A DNA stretch of 64,000 bases, from contig NZ_JACXAI010000002.1 of NCBI RefSeq assembly GCF_014773385.1, forward strand, positions 124,001 to 188,000, written 5' to 3'. This document shows, piece by piece, positions 44,167-52,589 of this stretch (positions within the stretch are counted from its first letter, which is position 1; each line of letters opens with the position of its first letter). Below the pieces are notes generated by a model. The model saw only the letters and a program-made list of their open reading frames with translations, was not told the DNA's origin and did not search any database. Both the position numbers and the translations under genes were made by a program. This stretch comes from Metabacillus arenae. GTDB taxonomy: Bacteria; Bacillota; Bacilli; Bacillales; Bacillaceae.

Positions 44167-44366
44167 TTCACCTCTATCCCTAAATATTCAATTACTTTAT
44201 CAAGTGGCAATGCTTTCTCAATCAACTTAACTTTTGTATAAACTCCCTCAACACAACTCTCATGACCTGTTAGTTCAATTCTGTCTTTATGATTCGCATC
44301 GTAGATGTATATTCCATGAACATTTTCGTTGCAATATTTTTTACAAAGATCACATATCTTTTCCAC
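44163..44366 (-). CDS. Small Cys-containing phage protein
   Basis: 67 residues; CDLCKKYC near the start and a His/Cys (GHESC) later suggest metal binding. GTG start overlaps the TAG of the membrane peptide gene (TAGTG). Confidence 0.5.
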   Translation of the reverse strand: MEKICDLCKKYCNENVHGIYIYDANHKDRIELTGHESCVEGVYTKVKLIEKALPLDKVIEYLGIEVK

Positions 44367-44488
44367 TAATTTCTCCTTTTCTCAAATGGAGGATAACTTT
44401 TTTTATTACCTCCTGCAATAATTGCCATGATAAATGCTCCTACGGTTCCACCAATCATTAAACACATTATAATTTTGACAATTTCCAT
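44366..44488 (-). CDS. Small phage membrane protein
   Basis: 40 residues: MEIVKIIMCLMIGGTVGAFI forms one membrane helix, then a basic tail. GGAGATG upstream. Coupled to the next gene by overlapping stop and start. First gene after the promoter at 44555. Confidence 0.5.
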   Translation of the reverse strand: MEIVKIIMCLMIGGTVGAFIMAIIAGGNKKSYPPFEKRRN

Positions 44489-44554
44489 CACTTATATCAT
44501 CTCCTAGTTATAGAGAGTGGATTCATTTACCACTCTCGTTTATTTGTTATCTTT

Positions 44555-44610
44555 AATATAAATGATAAATTTATTTTTGTCAACATGTTTTTATGATTAA
44601 TTTATTTATA
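44555..44610 (-). promoter_or_regulatory. Phage promoter with tandem conserved element (copy 3)
   Basis: Minus strand TTGACA (44578-44583), 17-base spacer containing AAATAAATTTATCAT, TATATT (44555-44560). Second element AAATAAATTAATCATAA 31 bp upstream at 44594-44610, overlapping the end of the upstream gene. Confidence 0.7.
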
Positions 44611-44812
44611 TTAAATATGTATTTTCATCAATTTCTCTGAGTAGTAATGATACTTTAGTCAGATACTCATCAACTTTCCCATATTTCCCTGGATCAGTAA
44701 ATGTAACTTCGTTTACTAAGTATTCTTCTAGTTCATACAATTTCAATTTTGCTTTTTCAGCAGAATCTCTAATTAATTGTTTACCTTCGTCAGTTGCACC
44801 TGTTTTGACCAT
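44606..44812 (-). CDS. Phage hypothetical helical protein
   Basis: 68 residues (KQLIRDSAEKAKLKLYELEEY...). Ribosome site AGGGAGGTGG. Unknown. Confidence 0.5.
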   Translation of the reverse strand: MVKTGATDEGKQLIRDSAEKAKLKLYELEEYLVNEVTFTDPGKYGKVDEYLTKVSLLLREIDENTYLI

Positions 44813-44825
44813 TTACCCACCTCCC

Positions 44826-45056
44826 TCAACAAAATACCGTCAAATATTTACCTTTGCGCTGAATAATATGTGGAGAAGAATGTTTCCTTCCCCGTTCATA
44901 ATTAACCTTTGGTGCTTCCTCGCTTATGTTAAATACCTTTTTCACATTATATGTATTAAATACTATCTCTCTTACTATATCCTCGCTCTCAGCTTTAACC
45001 TTAAGTGTTATGTTTTGATCGTTCTGAGAGCAACATCTTACGAAATACTTCTTCAC
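44826..45056 (-). CDS. Phage hypothetical protein
   Basis: 76 residues, GTG start; FVRCCSQNDQNITLKVKAES then a basic C-terminus. No family recognised. Confidence 0.5.
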   Translation of the reverse strand: MKKYFVRCCSQNDQNITLKVKAESEDIVREIVFNTYNVKKVFNISEEAPKVNYERGRKHSSPHIIQRKGKYLTVFC

Positions 45057-45084
45057 TAATGTCCTACCTTTCTATTTAAAAACT

Positions 45085-45396
45085 TTAGCCTTGTATTCTT
45101 TTCTTTGTTTCTTCTAATTGATCATTTTCATATTTTAGTTGTTTAGCAAGTGGCAAATTGCACAACAAGTTTACGTTGATGAGTACCTTGTTGACTGAAA
45201 TCTCATCGTTAAGATAATGTTCAATTTTGTCTTCGGCATACCAATCTTTCTTCCACGGTTCCTCATATTGAACCAAATACTTATATGTTGAACTTTCTCT
45301 TCCATCTTTATAATAAAACTTTCTTTCTTCTACTTGTTCAACAGTCCCAATTACATCTTTGCCAATCACAACCTTTTCACCAATTGAAAATTTCAT
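45085..45396 (-). CDS. Phage hypothetical protein with SH3-like start
   Basis: 103 residues; KFSIGEKVVIGKDVIGTVEQV resembles a small beta-barrel (KOW/SH3-like), followed by a helical tail. AAAAGGGGATGAAGGG leader. Function unknown. Confidence 0.5.
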   Translation of the reverse strand: MKFSIGEKVVIGKDVIGTVEQVEERKFYYKDGRESSTYKYLVQYEEPWKKDWYAEDKIEHYLNDEISVNKVLINVNLLCNLPLAKQLKYENDQLEETKKRIQG

Positions 45397-45428
45397 CCCT
45401 TCATCCCCTTTTATTTTTGTTTAATTTA

Positions 45429-45737
45429 TTATAATGTGAAATTTGCTAATTTCTGTTCTTGTTTCATTTTAGTTAATTCTAAGGCAAGTTTATAAGTGCT
45501 AATCAAGTGATTAGACATCATAACAGGCTCACCAGATTCAAAATTTCTAATTCTAGTATCAGATGTACCTAATAATTTACTTAACTGTGAAACTGAAATT
45601 CCTAATTCTAAGCGCTTGTTTTGAAGTTCTGATCCTATTTTTAACCATTCTTCTTTGTTTTCCTCAATAAACTGCTCCTTTTCTGCCACTTGACCTAAAA
45701 ACGTATTATCTACTTCTTCTTGTGTGATGTAATTCAT
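45429..45737 (-). CDS. XRE-type helix-turn-helix regulator
   Basis: 102 residues. An N-terminal helical extension, then LQNKRLELGISVSQLSKLLG and TSDTRIRNFESGEPVMMSNH, a clear Cro/C1-type HTH. Could be a local transcription regulator or the DNA-binding half of an antitoxin; no toxin-like partner stands out. GGAGGATTAATAT before ATG. Confidence 0.7.
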   Translation of the reverse strand: MNYITQEEVDNTFLGQVAEKEQFIEENKEEWLKIGSELQNKRLELGISVSQLSKLLGTSDTRIRNFESGEPVMMSNHLISTYKLALELTKMKQEQKLANFTL

Positions 45738-45801
45738 ATATTAATCCTCCAATTTTGTTTTTTATTTTTAATTAAAATGTAAATATTATTCAGATTTCTT
45801 T

Positions 45802-45897
45802 TCACTTCCTGCCGCCTATCTTAATTTCACTAATGCATCCGAATATAATAATTAACCAAAATGTCGTCCACCAAGGATGAGCGTAAATTAGTTCCAC
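45802..45897 (-). CDS. 31-residue phage membrane peptide
   Basis: GTG start with GAGGTGAAAA upstream; HPWWTTFWLIIIFGC is a hydrophobic helix followed by a basic end (KIGGRK). Small, but signals are good. Confidence 0.4.
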   Translation of the reverse strand: MELIYAHPWWTTFWLIIIFGCISEIKIGGRK

Positions 45898-45955
45898 TTA
45901 TTTTCACCTCTTTTCTAAATAAATGGATTCATTTATTTAGTTATGTATTACTAAA

Positions 45956-46903
45956 TTATGATGCTTTATGTATATCTTTATTTGATTCACTATGTATAAT
46001 TTGTTCTTTCATAAAACTGAATATATGAGCAATTACATCTACAGTCCAGCCATCGCCAACTAACCCTACTCTCACGTCATCATTATTTGTTTCAACGATC
46101 TTTGTGTAGTTATAAGGTAACGTCTGTAATCTTTCAGCTTCAATTGGATGAATTCTTCTGTATGAATTATTTCCTAACCATATGTTTAATTTACTACTTG
46201 CTCTTGATTTAGGTACAGTGCACATAGTTCCATCAATAAAGTAAGCTCTGTTTGCTTGTGAGTAATGTCCTTTATAACTAGTATCCCATTTAACATAATT
46301 CTTACTGAATCTCACTGTCTCTAATAGCTTTTGATCATCCATTGTTTTTATTTTATATGTATTATCGTAAATAATATCTTTAATTTTCAACTGCTTATCA
46401 TCGGGTTGAATTATTCCTTCAATATTTGTCCAGTATAACCGAATACGTCTTTGCGCTGAAACTAAAACACTATTCATCTCGATGGGTTGCACACCCATTT
46501 CTTCATTCATTATTTCCTTTGTTTCTTTATCTGGTTTAACATTCTCTAATAAATACTTTAAGTTCGGATTATTGTATTTAAGCAGCCAATCTCTAATTTC
46601 CACATATTTATAAAATAATTTACTACGTGGATCATCTAAGTTTTTTCTACCTGACTTTGCTTTTGATAAACCCTGACATGGACTTCCTCCAATAAGTAAA
46701 TCTATTTTTGGAAGTTGTTTAAGGAATTCTTCATTTAATTTAGTTACGTCACCAATATGTTTTATATTAGGATAATTGTGTTTAGCTACCTTCATTGAGT
46801 CTTCATTAATCTCACTAGCAAAATAGTTATCTACTTTTATTCCTGTACGTTCCAGTGCTACTTGACCGCAGCTGATTCCATCAAATAATGACAATACGTT
46901 CAT
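45956..46903 (-). CDS. C5 cytosine DNA methyltransferase, Dnmt3-like
   Basis: 315 residues, complete set of C5-MTase motifs: I (LSLFDGISCGQ), IV with catalytic Cys (GGSPCQGLS), VI (LLENV), VIII (QRRIRLYWTN), IX/X (ERLQTLP; GDGWTVDVIAHIF). The short target-recognition region and motif wording resemble phage and eukaryotic Dnmt3 enzymes. No restriction endonuclease is next to it, so it is probably an orphan phage methylase protecting phage DNA. Confidence 0.88.
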   Translation of the reverse strand: MNVLSLFDGISCGQVALERTGIKVDNYFASEINEDSMKVAKHNYPNIKHIGDVTKLNEEFLKQLPKIDLLIGGSPCQGLSKAKSGRKNLDDPRSKLFYKYVEIRDWLLKYNNPNLKYLLENVKPDKETKEIMNEEMGVQPIEMNSVLVSAQRRIRLYWTNIEGIIQPDDKQLKIKDIIYDNTYKIKTMDDQKLLETVRFSKNYVKWDTSYKGHYSQANRAYFIDGTMCTVPKSRASSKLNIWLGNNSYRRIHPIEAERLQTLPYNYTKIVETNNDDVRVGLVGDGWTVDVIAHIFSFMKEQIIHSESNKDIHKAS

Positions 46904-46961
46904 TGAACCACTCCTATATTACGTTTATTTTATCTATATAACTTTAAATAAAAATTTGATT

Positions 46962-47288
46962 TCATTTAAAATTTTCTTCTAATCTCTTGACTAATTCTGG
47001 AACAATCGTATGTATTAAAGCCTCATTATATGTCGTACAAGGAAATCTTGGCTGCGAACACTGACCTAGAAAACGCTTAGTCATTTTTAATAATGCTTCA
47101 TCTGTAAGTTTAGGTGGTAAATCTTCTTGAGCGTATGAGTTCATTCTCATTTGACTTTGCATCTCAGGAGTGACTGTCTTATCTTCTAATTCACTGATAT
47201 GAATTTCTTTTTCACCAAAAATTACATATTTTAAATCATAAATTTCTTGTTGTTTTTGCCTATATTTTTCAGGTAACTTAAATCCCAT
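46962..47288 (-). CDS. Phage hypothetical protein
   Basis: 108 residues (MGFKLPEKYRQKQQEIYDLK...). ATG 47288 is six bases after AAAAGGAGA. Unknown; directly downstream of the hairpin at 47342. Confidence 0.5.
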   Translation of the reverse strand: MGFKLPEKYRQKQQEIYDLKYVIFGEKEIHISELEDKTVTPEMQSQMRMNSYAQEDLPPKLTDEALLKMTKRFLGQCSQPRFPCTTYNEALIHTIVPELVKRLEENFK

Positions 47289-47341
47289 TTCCATTCTCCT
47301 TTTCATTTAAATAAAACACATATTTTATTTAAATTTAGATA

Positions 47342-47383
47342 CTACATATAGTGGTTTTTATTTAAGTTATACACTATATGTAG
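47342..47383. terminator. Hairpin with 12-bp perfect stem
   Basis: CTACATATAGTG/CACTATATGTAG with an 18-base AT loop, between two phage genes. Related in sequence to the inverted repeat at 60146-60187. Could be a terminator or a protein site. Confidence 0.5.
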
Positions 47384-47399
47384 TTGTTTTATTTATAAT

Positions 47400-48014
47400 T
47401 TATTTGTTAATGAACTTATTCTTCTCTTCTTCTAGTCTTTTAATCTGCTCATCAATACTTTTCAATTTACTTTCCTTAACCTTATTATCATAAGACTCAA
47501 GATATTCGCTCCACTTTTCTTCTAATTCCCATATATCGCGTTCTTTACCTTTGAATTTACCGTATTTTTCTTCAACCTTACTAAGAATGAATGAGGGTGC
47601 TGTCCAATCACAACCATTTCCACAACATTCATGTTTTTCATTATAGAGTTCCATATCTGGAATGCATTGGCAAAATCCCCAAAGTCGCTGATCTCTTGTT
47701 AGCTTAATTTCATAATAATAATCTGGTGATTTTTGATCGTATGCACAATTAAAAAAGTCATACTCATCATTCGGCTCTTCTCCATTATATTCCCATAGAT
47801 AAAATAACCATTTCCCATATGTATAGCCTTCTGTCTTATCATTTTCAAAATGAATATCCATTTTCCAGTTTTCTAAATCACTCAATAAAGGTTGTAATAC
47901 ATCTTTGTTTTGAAGCAGTGTTTCATAGTACCTTATATACTGAAGAAAATATTTATCATCTTTATGTTCATCTATTACAAACTTTTTTAACTCTTCGAAG
48001 AAATTTGTTTTCAT
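47400..48014 (-). CDS. Phage hypothetical protein
   Basis: 204 residues, acidic, with a Cys cluster (FCQCIPDME..HECCGNGCDW) that may bind metal and a C-terminal coiled coil (LKSIDEQIKRLEEEKNKF). No family recognised. Four bases separate it from the guanylate kinase gene. Confidence 0.55.
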   Translation of the reverse strand: MKTNFFEELKKFVIDEHKDDKYFLQYIRYYETLLQNKDVLQPLLSDLENWKMDIHFENDKTEGYTYGKWLFYLWEYNGEEPNDEYDFFNCAYDQKSPDYYYEIKLTRDQRLWGFCQCIPDMELYNEKHECCGNGCDWTAPSFILSKVEEKYGKFKGKERDIWELEEKWSEYLESYDNKVKESKLKSIDEQIKRLEEEKNKFINK

Positions 48015-48018
48015 TCAG

Positions 48019-48582
48019 TCACTCTCCATTTGATATTGATTTCAATAATTCTTTAATAACAATTTTATGTGCTTCTAGTTGTGCTTCTTTTAAATCATCA
48101 TTAACAATCACATAATCCGCAAATTTCTCATTTTCAAATTCATCGGTTTCTTCTAAGTGTTTAATTCTTCTAGCAATATCAATTTCCTTATCACCACGAA
48201 TAAGCATACGTCTTTTTAATTCATCAATAGACGGAGGTTTTATATATATTGAAACTGCCTTATCACCTAATTTACCCTTTAACGCTCTCATGCCATTTAT
48301 ATCTTTTGTGCAATGATAAGGTTTTCCATTAATTAATTCATCAATTTTATGTTTTGGTGTCCCATAATAGTTCCCTGCATATTTATTTGTTTCAAAAAAG
48401 AATCCTTCAATTTCTAATTTTAAAAACTCTTCTTCACTCACCTGTTTAATGTGATAACCGTCAATTTCTCCATCTCTTAATGCTCTTGTAGTACAATTAG
48501 TCATAAAATCAATAGGTAATGAATGTTGAATTTCCGATTTTCCTGATCCACTAGCTCCCATGAAGATTATTAATTTTGACAA
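48019..48582 (-). CDS. gmk: Guanylate kinase
   Basis: 187 residues. P-loop GASGSGKS, GMP-binding TTRALRDGEIDGYHI and YAGNYYGTP, and the LID region RRMLIRGDKEIDIARRI. Phosphorylates GMP/dGMP to the diphosphate, feeding dGTP synthesis for the phage. TTG start lies inside the end of the preceding small gene (13-base overlap). Confidence 0.88.
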   Translation of the reverse strand: MSKLIIFMGASGSGKSEIQHSLPIDFMTNCTTRALRDGEIDGYHIKQVSEEEFLKLEIEGFFFETNKYAGNYYGTPKHKIDELINGKPYHCTKDINGMRALKGKLGDKAVSIYIKPPSIDELKRRMLIRGDKEIDIARRIKHLEETDEFENEKFADYVIVNDDLKEAQLEAHKIVIKELLKSISNGE

Positions 48583-48734
48583 TGTTCCACCTTCTCAATT
48601 TGCTTAAAATTATGTACTGCTGCACTCTTATCTCTAAACTCAATCTCCACTTGCTCATGTTGATGATCGATCATTAATACTTTTCCTGGTTCCCCTGTAT
48701 GTATTAGTTGAATTTGCTCACCTACTTCAAACAA
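48570..48734 (-). CDS. Small phage protein overlapping gmk
   Basis: 54 residues from TTG 48734 after GGCGGTGG: FEVGEQIQLIHTGEPGKVLM then IDHQHEQVEIEF, an SH3/KOW-like small barrel. Similar in pattern to the next protein upstream, so the two may be duplicates. Confidence 0.5.
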   Translation of the reverse strand: MFEVGEQIQLIHTGEPGKVLMIDHQHEQVEIEFRDKSAAVHNFKQIEKVEHCQN

Positions 48735-48762
48735 TTAATCCACCGCCTTTATTTTGTTTAAT

Positions 48763-48972
48763 TTATTTATACAGTTTATTTAATTCGATTTCACGGAACC
48801 TACATAGTGTCCCGTTTTCTAATAATACTTCGTAGTCATACTGTGAAACCTCTAGAGTGGATATAATTTGTCCTTTCTTCCCCACTTCGTAAGGAATTTG
48901 ATTTTTAGAATGGTCGTTTACAATAACCATGTCGCCAATTTCAAATGTAAAATATTTTGGCATTAATTTCAC
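48763..48972 (-). CDS. Small phage protein, KOW/SH3-like
   Basis: 69 residues: FEIGDMVIVNDHSKNQIPYE, VGKKGQIISTLEV, then LLENGTLCRFREIEL. Small beta-barrel pattern. Start overlaps the stop of the 3D-domain frame by four bases. Confidence 0.5.
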   Translation of the reverse strand: MKLMPKYFTFEIGDMVIVNDHSKNQIPYEVGKKGQIISTLEVSQYDYEVLLENGTLCRFREIELNKLYK

Positions 48973-49274
48973 TTCCCTTCTCTTAAAATAGTTAATTTTG
49001 CTTTTTGCCTTCCTAGTTTAATGGCTTCTGATTTACTAGCAACTAGTACATCAACAATTTTTCCCTGAATAGCTCCACCAGTGTCAGACGCTATTGCAGT
49101 AAATGTTTCTGTCTCAGTTTCAACTTTAACTATTGAATGCAGTTTTATCAGATCGGTATCTACAGCAATAATTCTATACCCATCTCTGTAAATAGTATTA
49201 GATACATCGTGACCTGTAGCAGTTATACCTATACAACCTTCATTACAAAATGCAGTATAATATGTAGCTTCCAC
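48969..49274 (-). CDS. YorM-like 3D domain, second half of a frameshifted gene
   Basis: Frame holding a complete 3D domain: EATYYTAFCNEGCIGITATG, YRIIAVDTDLIKLHSIVKV, ASDTGGAIQGKIVDVLV, with the three Asp that define the MltA/3D fold (AVD, SDTGG, VDV). Such domains are lytic transglycosylase-like and act on peptidoglycan outside the cell. GTG 49274 would give a protein without a signal. In-frame codons upstream (NDNKRVLN) extend the conserved linker back to the stop of the membrane-anchor frame, so it is probably made by +1 frameshift from 49635. SPbeta YorM is the recalled homologue. Confidence 0.75.
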   Translation of the reverse strand: MEATYYTAFCNEGCIGITATGHDVSNTIYRDGYRIIAVDTDLIKLHSIVKVETETETFTAIASDTGGAIQGKIVDVLVASKSEAIKLGRQKAKLTILREGK

Positions 49275-49296
49275 ATTTAAAACTCTCTTATTATCG

Positions 49297-49635
49297 TTAG
49301 GGTGAGGATGACTCCCTATCTCTAGCCTGCTCCAACTGTTCTTTTAGCTTACTGATATCCTCTTTTTGCTTAGTAACAGTTTCATTTAAACTCTCATTCT
49401 CATCTTTCAACTGATTAATCTTTCCTGTTTGACTCTTAATCTCAGTTTCTTTTCTTTCTAACAATTCAATTTTATTTGTATAATTTATTTGTAACTTCTC
49501 ATATTGCTCAGTTTTACTTTCTAACTTCTTATGTAATGAATCAGTCTCTTGATTATATTGCCAAGCAATTACACCATTTGAAATCAATAGTGCAGCAATA
49601 ATACCTGTTGTTACCCGATGTTGTTTTTTAATCAT
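49297..49635 (-). CDS. Membrane-anchored coiled coil, first half of the YorM-like gene
   Basis: 112 residues if read to its TAA: N-terminal signal anchor (VTTGIIAALLISNGVIAW), then a long coiled coil (LHKKLESKTEQYEKLQ to LKEQLEQARD). It ends ...SSSP at CCC TAA C. A +1 slip there gives CCT AAC and joins the 3D-domain frame with no gap. The usual YorM layout is signal, coiled/linker, 3D domain. Confidence 0.75.
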   Translation of the reverse strand: MIKKQHRVTTGIIAALLISNGVIAWQYNQETDSLHKKLESKTEQYEKLQINYTNKIELLERKETEIKSQTGKINQLKDENESLNETVTKQKEDISKLKEQLEQARDRESSSP

Positions 49636-49640
49636 AATGT

Positions 49641-49663
49641 AAGCCTCTTTGCGAGTGAGGCTT
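49641..49663 (-). promoter_or_regulatory. Hairpin over the ribosome site of the YorM-like gene
   Basis: Minus strand AAGCCTC/GAGGCTT stem with nine-base loop ends five bases before the ATG; its 3' arm contains the only SD-like GAGG. Could throttle translation. Confidence 0.5.
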
Positions 49664-49723
49664 CACCACCTACCTTTTTATGTATAATTAATTTACTTTT
49701 TTTAAGCGTATTACTATGTAATA

Positions 49724-50062
49724 TTAATACTGTTCTTGTATTTCCTTGATCAATTTAAGCATTTGTTTTTCCGCTTTCTTCAGACTGCTTTTATACATAT
49801 AAACTTTTTCTATACCGTAACCTGAGCTAACCTCAATCAATACCGCTTTACGTTTATTTTTAATAGCATCTTGTATAAGGAAGAGTAAATCGTAAGTGTA
49901 ATTTAAACCGATAACACTGTGATATTGGTATGATTTTGAAAATGGCCGTTTAGAGTAAAAATAAAACCCTTCAATTTTTTCATCTTTTCCATACCAACAA
50001 GTATCTGTTTTAAGTTGTATGTCTGACTTAAAAAACCAGATCAAATTCTTTAACAAATTCAT
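49724..50062 (-). CDS. Phage hypothetical protein
   Basis: 112 residues; basic, amphipathic N-terminus (LLKNLIWFFKSDIQLK) and Lys/Tyr-rich C-terminal helix. AGGAGGGATG leader. Unknown. Confidence 0.5.
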   Translation of the reverse strand: MNLLKNLIWFFKSDIQLKTDTCWYGKDEKIEGFYFYSKRPFSKSYQYHSVIGLNYTYDLLFLIQDAIKNKRKAVLIEVSSGYGIEKVYMYKSSLKKAEKQMLKLIKEIQEQY

Positions 50063-50140
50063 CCCTCCTTACGCCTAAATTTTTTGTTAAATTAAAACTC
50101 TCTTATTCTCCGTTTTTCAAACTCATAATCTAAATAAATT

Positions 50141-50716
50141 TTATCTTTTATTGAGTTTGATTAATTCATTATAGCAACCAACGACTAAATTAATTTGATA
50201 CTTAACATCATCAAATGCGTTATGATGAACCAATGAATCATCTATATATCTATCTTTCAATTCTTTTTCAGTGATTCCAAGTTTTGCACTTGCAAGATCT
50301 ACTATTGTGCGCACATCTCTGTCATTCTTATAGTGAATAGGGTATCTGAGACCAATTGACTCAAGTTGATGTTGTATCATTTTGTTGTCAAATAAAATAC
50401 CATTACCCCATAAATGAATTTCTCCATCTAAACTTAACTCTAACAGCCATTCATTAAAACTTTGCAACAATTCTTCACTGGAACCCTCTCCTTCGTTAAG
50501 GAGTTCAGTTAATAATTCTTTATTTGTATTTAACCACCAAATTAATGTACCACCTGTGATATTATTAGTCTTGTTAAGTGCTATATCTGCGATCTTATTA
50601 AATTCTGATATGTATTCTCCTGTGTTAATGTTAAAGGCAATAGCTGAAATTTGAATAATAGTTGAATCTGAATTTGTACCTAAAGTTTCAATATCTGTCA
50701 TTACATCTATTCTCAT
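50141..50716 (-). CDS. DEDDh 3'-5' exonuclease, DexA-like
   Basis: 191 residues, RNase T/DnaQ fold: ExoI DIETLGTNSDS, ExoII HLWGNGILFDNKMI, ExoIII HHNAFDDVKYQ (His variant). The wording is close to T4 DexA and phage relatives. Single-strand 3' exonuclease for replication, repair or host DNA breakdown. AGGAGAGAAG site before ATG. Confidence 0.82.
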   Translation of the reverse strand: MRIDVMTDIETLGTNSDSTIIQISAIAFNINTGEYISEFNKIADIALNKTNNITGGTLIWWLNTNKELLTELLNEGEGSSEELLQSFNEWLLELSLDGEIHLWGNGILFDNKMIQHQLESIGLRYPIHYKNDRDVRTIVDLASAKLGITEKELKDRYIDDSLVHHNAFDDVKYQINLVVGCYNELIKLNKR

Positions 50717-50783
50717 TCTCTTCTCTCCTTATTTATGTAATTAATTTATTTATATTATATTTTATTATTAAGATTTAGTAAAC

Positions 50784-52589
50784 TTATTTCTCATTTTTCT
50801 GTTCGTCTTTTTTCGACTTCTTTTTCTTTCTATTTGGAATTCCGAGAATATTATTTAGTCGTTCTTTCGCTAACTCAACATAATAATTTTTATCCAAATA
50901 AGTAGGAACTTTAACACCTTTGATATCGTCATTGTCAATGAAGCATTTATCTGGAGTATTGCCTATTTTTTCTGGAACTTCTTGTTCTAACCCATCTTTC
51001 ATTTTTAACTTTACTTTAAAAACTCCTTTAGCATTTTCACGATTATCCGCAAATACTCTTAATACTTTTTCATATAATCTTTCTTCCCCATGTAAACCAT
51101 AAAGATATTTACTTGAAACTTTGACTAACTTTTGAAATTCTCTAAGTTCATTACAATTATTTATTGTTTCTTCTAAAGGAACATTCTTAGTAAAATAATT
51201 CACCAAAGCTTTGTTCACAATTGGTAGATCATAATCTAAATCATCAAGTGACTTAAGCCAAGCCCCTTTACTTTTGTATTTTCCTTTATCATTAATTATG
51301 ATGTAATTATTCACATCCTTTTGATAAATTTTAGAAAACTCTTCCCATTCTAAATCTAATCTTGTTCTCTTTTCCCATTCAGCAGCTATTTCTTTTATCT
51401 TATCTACAGTTTCTCTATCCTTAACTGTCATGAATAGTCCATCAGTATTTATGTTATTGACAACACAGAGATCTTCAACCTTTTCAACTAAATCCAATAA
51501 GAGTAATTGTCCTGCTAAACACACATTATTGGCCTGTAAAGGATCATATAATGGATTAAACTTATCCTTAAGTGCACCATAGGTACTGTTAAGGATAATT
51601 TTCATGGGTTGTTGGCGAGGATCTTTCAAAGCTTTTAATCTTAAACGCTCATCTCTAATCAGTTTGTATTTATCTTTATCTTTTACATTTCTACTCATGA
51701 AACCATATTCAATCATCAATGATGGATAAAGACTCGCCACATCTGCACACAAAATGATACCTTCGGCATTATATTTAGGTATTGCAGCGTGTGCTCCACC
51801 ATAACCAAGTATTAATTCACTATCTTTAACATGAAATTTCAACTTCGCTTTATAATTATGATTTTCAGGATTCATGTACCAATCAATCACATGTTTATAC
51901 TTATTCAATACCAATGTATCTGGAACAATCATATCAAATTCATCCCCACGATGAGGGTGTTTTTCAGCACCTAAAGTAAATCCAGCTAATTGTGCTTTTG
52001 TTTTGTTAAATTGATTCATACTTAAATCAAAAGTATCTATGATAGCTAATTGACTGTCAAATTCTGCTCGTCTAATATCGAATACTTTTACAGTTTCTTT
52101 TACATCATGTGCACAATACCTAATTAAGTCTTTTTCTTCTTCGTCTGTCAAAGGTCTATCAATGTTAAAAGGAACGCTTGATTCTTTAATGTTAGATCCC
52201 ATGAATCCCTCAAGAGTTTTTAAACCAATTGGAGGGTTAGGCATTATGTCGAAATTGTTAAATGGTATTTTAAAACCATCTCTAACAATTTCAAAACCTT
52301 TCTTTCCTTCTACAATTAATTTATCATTGACATATCCTGCGTCCATTCCTAATAATAGACCTTTGAAAATATGTTGATCGTAACTGCGACAATTATATCC
52401 TACGTATATATATTCCTTAGTGAGATTATAGAATCTCCTTAACTCATCTTCATTATTTTTAATTATTTTACCTTTCTTACTATCATAATCTATAAATACT
52501 ACACACCAATAACTTCTTCCGGTAATTTCATCTTTACAATTTGACAGGACTTCAAAATCATAAAACATTAATTTTGGTTGATTATTCAT
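50784..52589 (-). CDS. Family B DNA polymerase
   Basis: 601 residues. N-terminal 3'-5' exonuclease: ExoI FYDFEVL (~9), ExoII region YVGYNCRSYDQHI, ExoIII YCAHDVKETVK (~160). Polymerase: motif A DVASLYPSLMIEY (~285), motif B KIILNSTYGA (~330), motif C INTDGLF (~383), in which the first Asp of DTD is Asn but the catalytic second Asp is kept. Lys-rich tail. ATG 52589 (GGTGAT upstream) overlaps the HNH stop; an upstream GTG-type extension is unlikely. Replicates the phage genome; SPbeta itself, as I recall, uses a PolC-type enzyme. Confidence 0.88.
   Translation of the reverse strand: MNNQPKLMFYDFEVLSNCKDEITGRSYWCVVFIDYDSKKGKIIKNNEDELRRFYNLTKEYIYVGYNCRSYDQHIFKGLLLGMDAGYVNDKLIVEGKKGFEIVRDGFKIPFNNFDIMPNPPIGLKTLEGFMGSNIKESSVPFNIDRPLTDEEEKDLIRYCAHDVKETVKVFDIRRAEFDSQLAIIDTFDLSMNQFNKTKAQLAGFTLGAEKHPHRGDEFDMIVPDTLVLNKYKHVIDWYMNPENHNYKAKLKFHVKDSELILGYGGAHAAIPKYNAEGIILCADVASLYPSLMIEYGFMSRNVKDKDKYKLIRDERLRLKALKDPRQQPMKIILNSTYGALKDKFNPLYDPLQANNVCLAGQLLLLDLVEKVEDLCVVNNINTDGLFMTVKDRETVDKIKEIAAEWEKRTRLDLEWEEFSKIYQKDVNNYIIINDKGKYKSKGAWLKSLDDLDYDLPIVNKALVNYFTKNVPLEETINNCNELREFQKLVKVSSKYLYGLHGEERLYEKVLRVFADNRENAKGVFKVKLKMKDGLEQEVPEKIGNTPDKCFIDNDDIKGVKVPTYLDKNYYVELAKERLNNILGIPNRKKKKSKKDEQKNEK

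Noticed and set aside
45429-45737. XRE protein as antitoxin of a toxin-antitoxin pair
   Set aside because: No toxin-like neighbour can be recognised; kept only as a HTH regulator.
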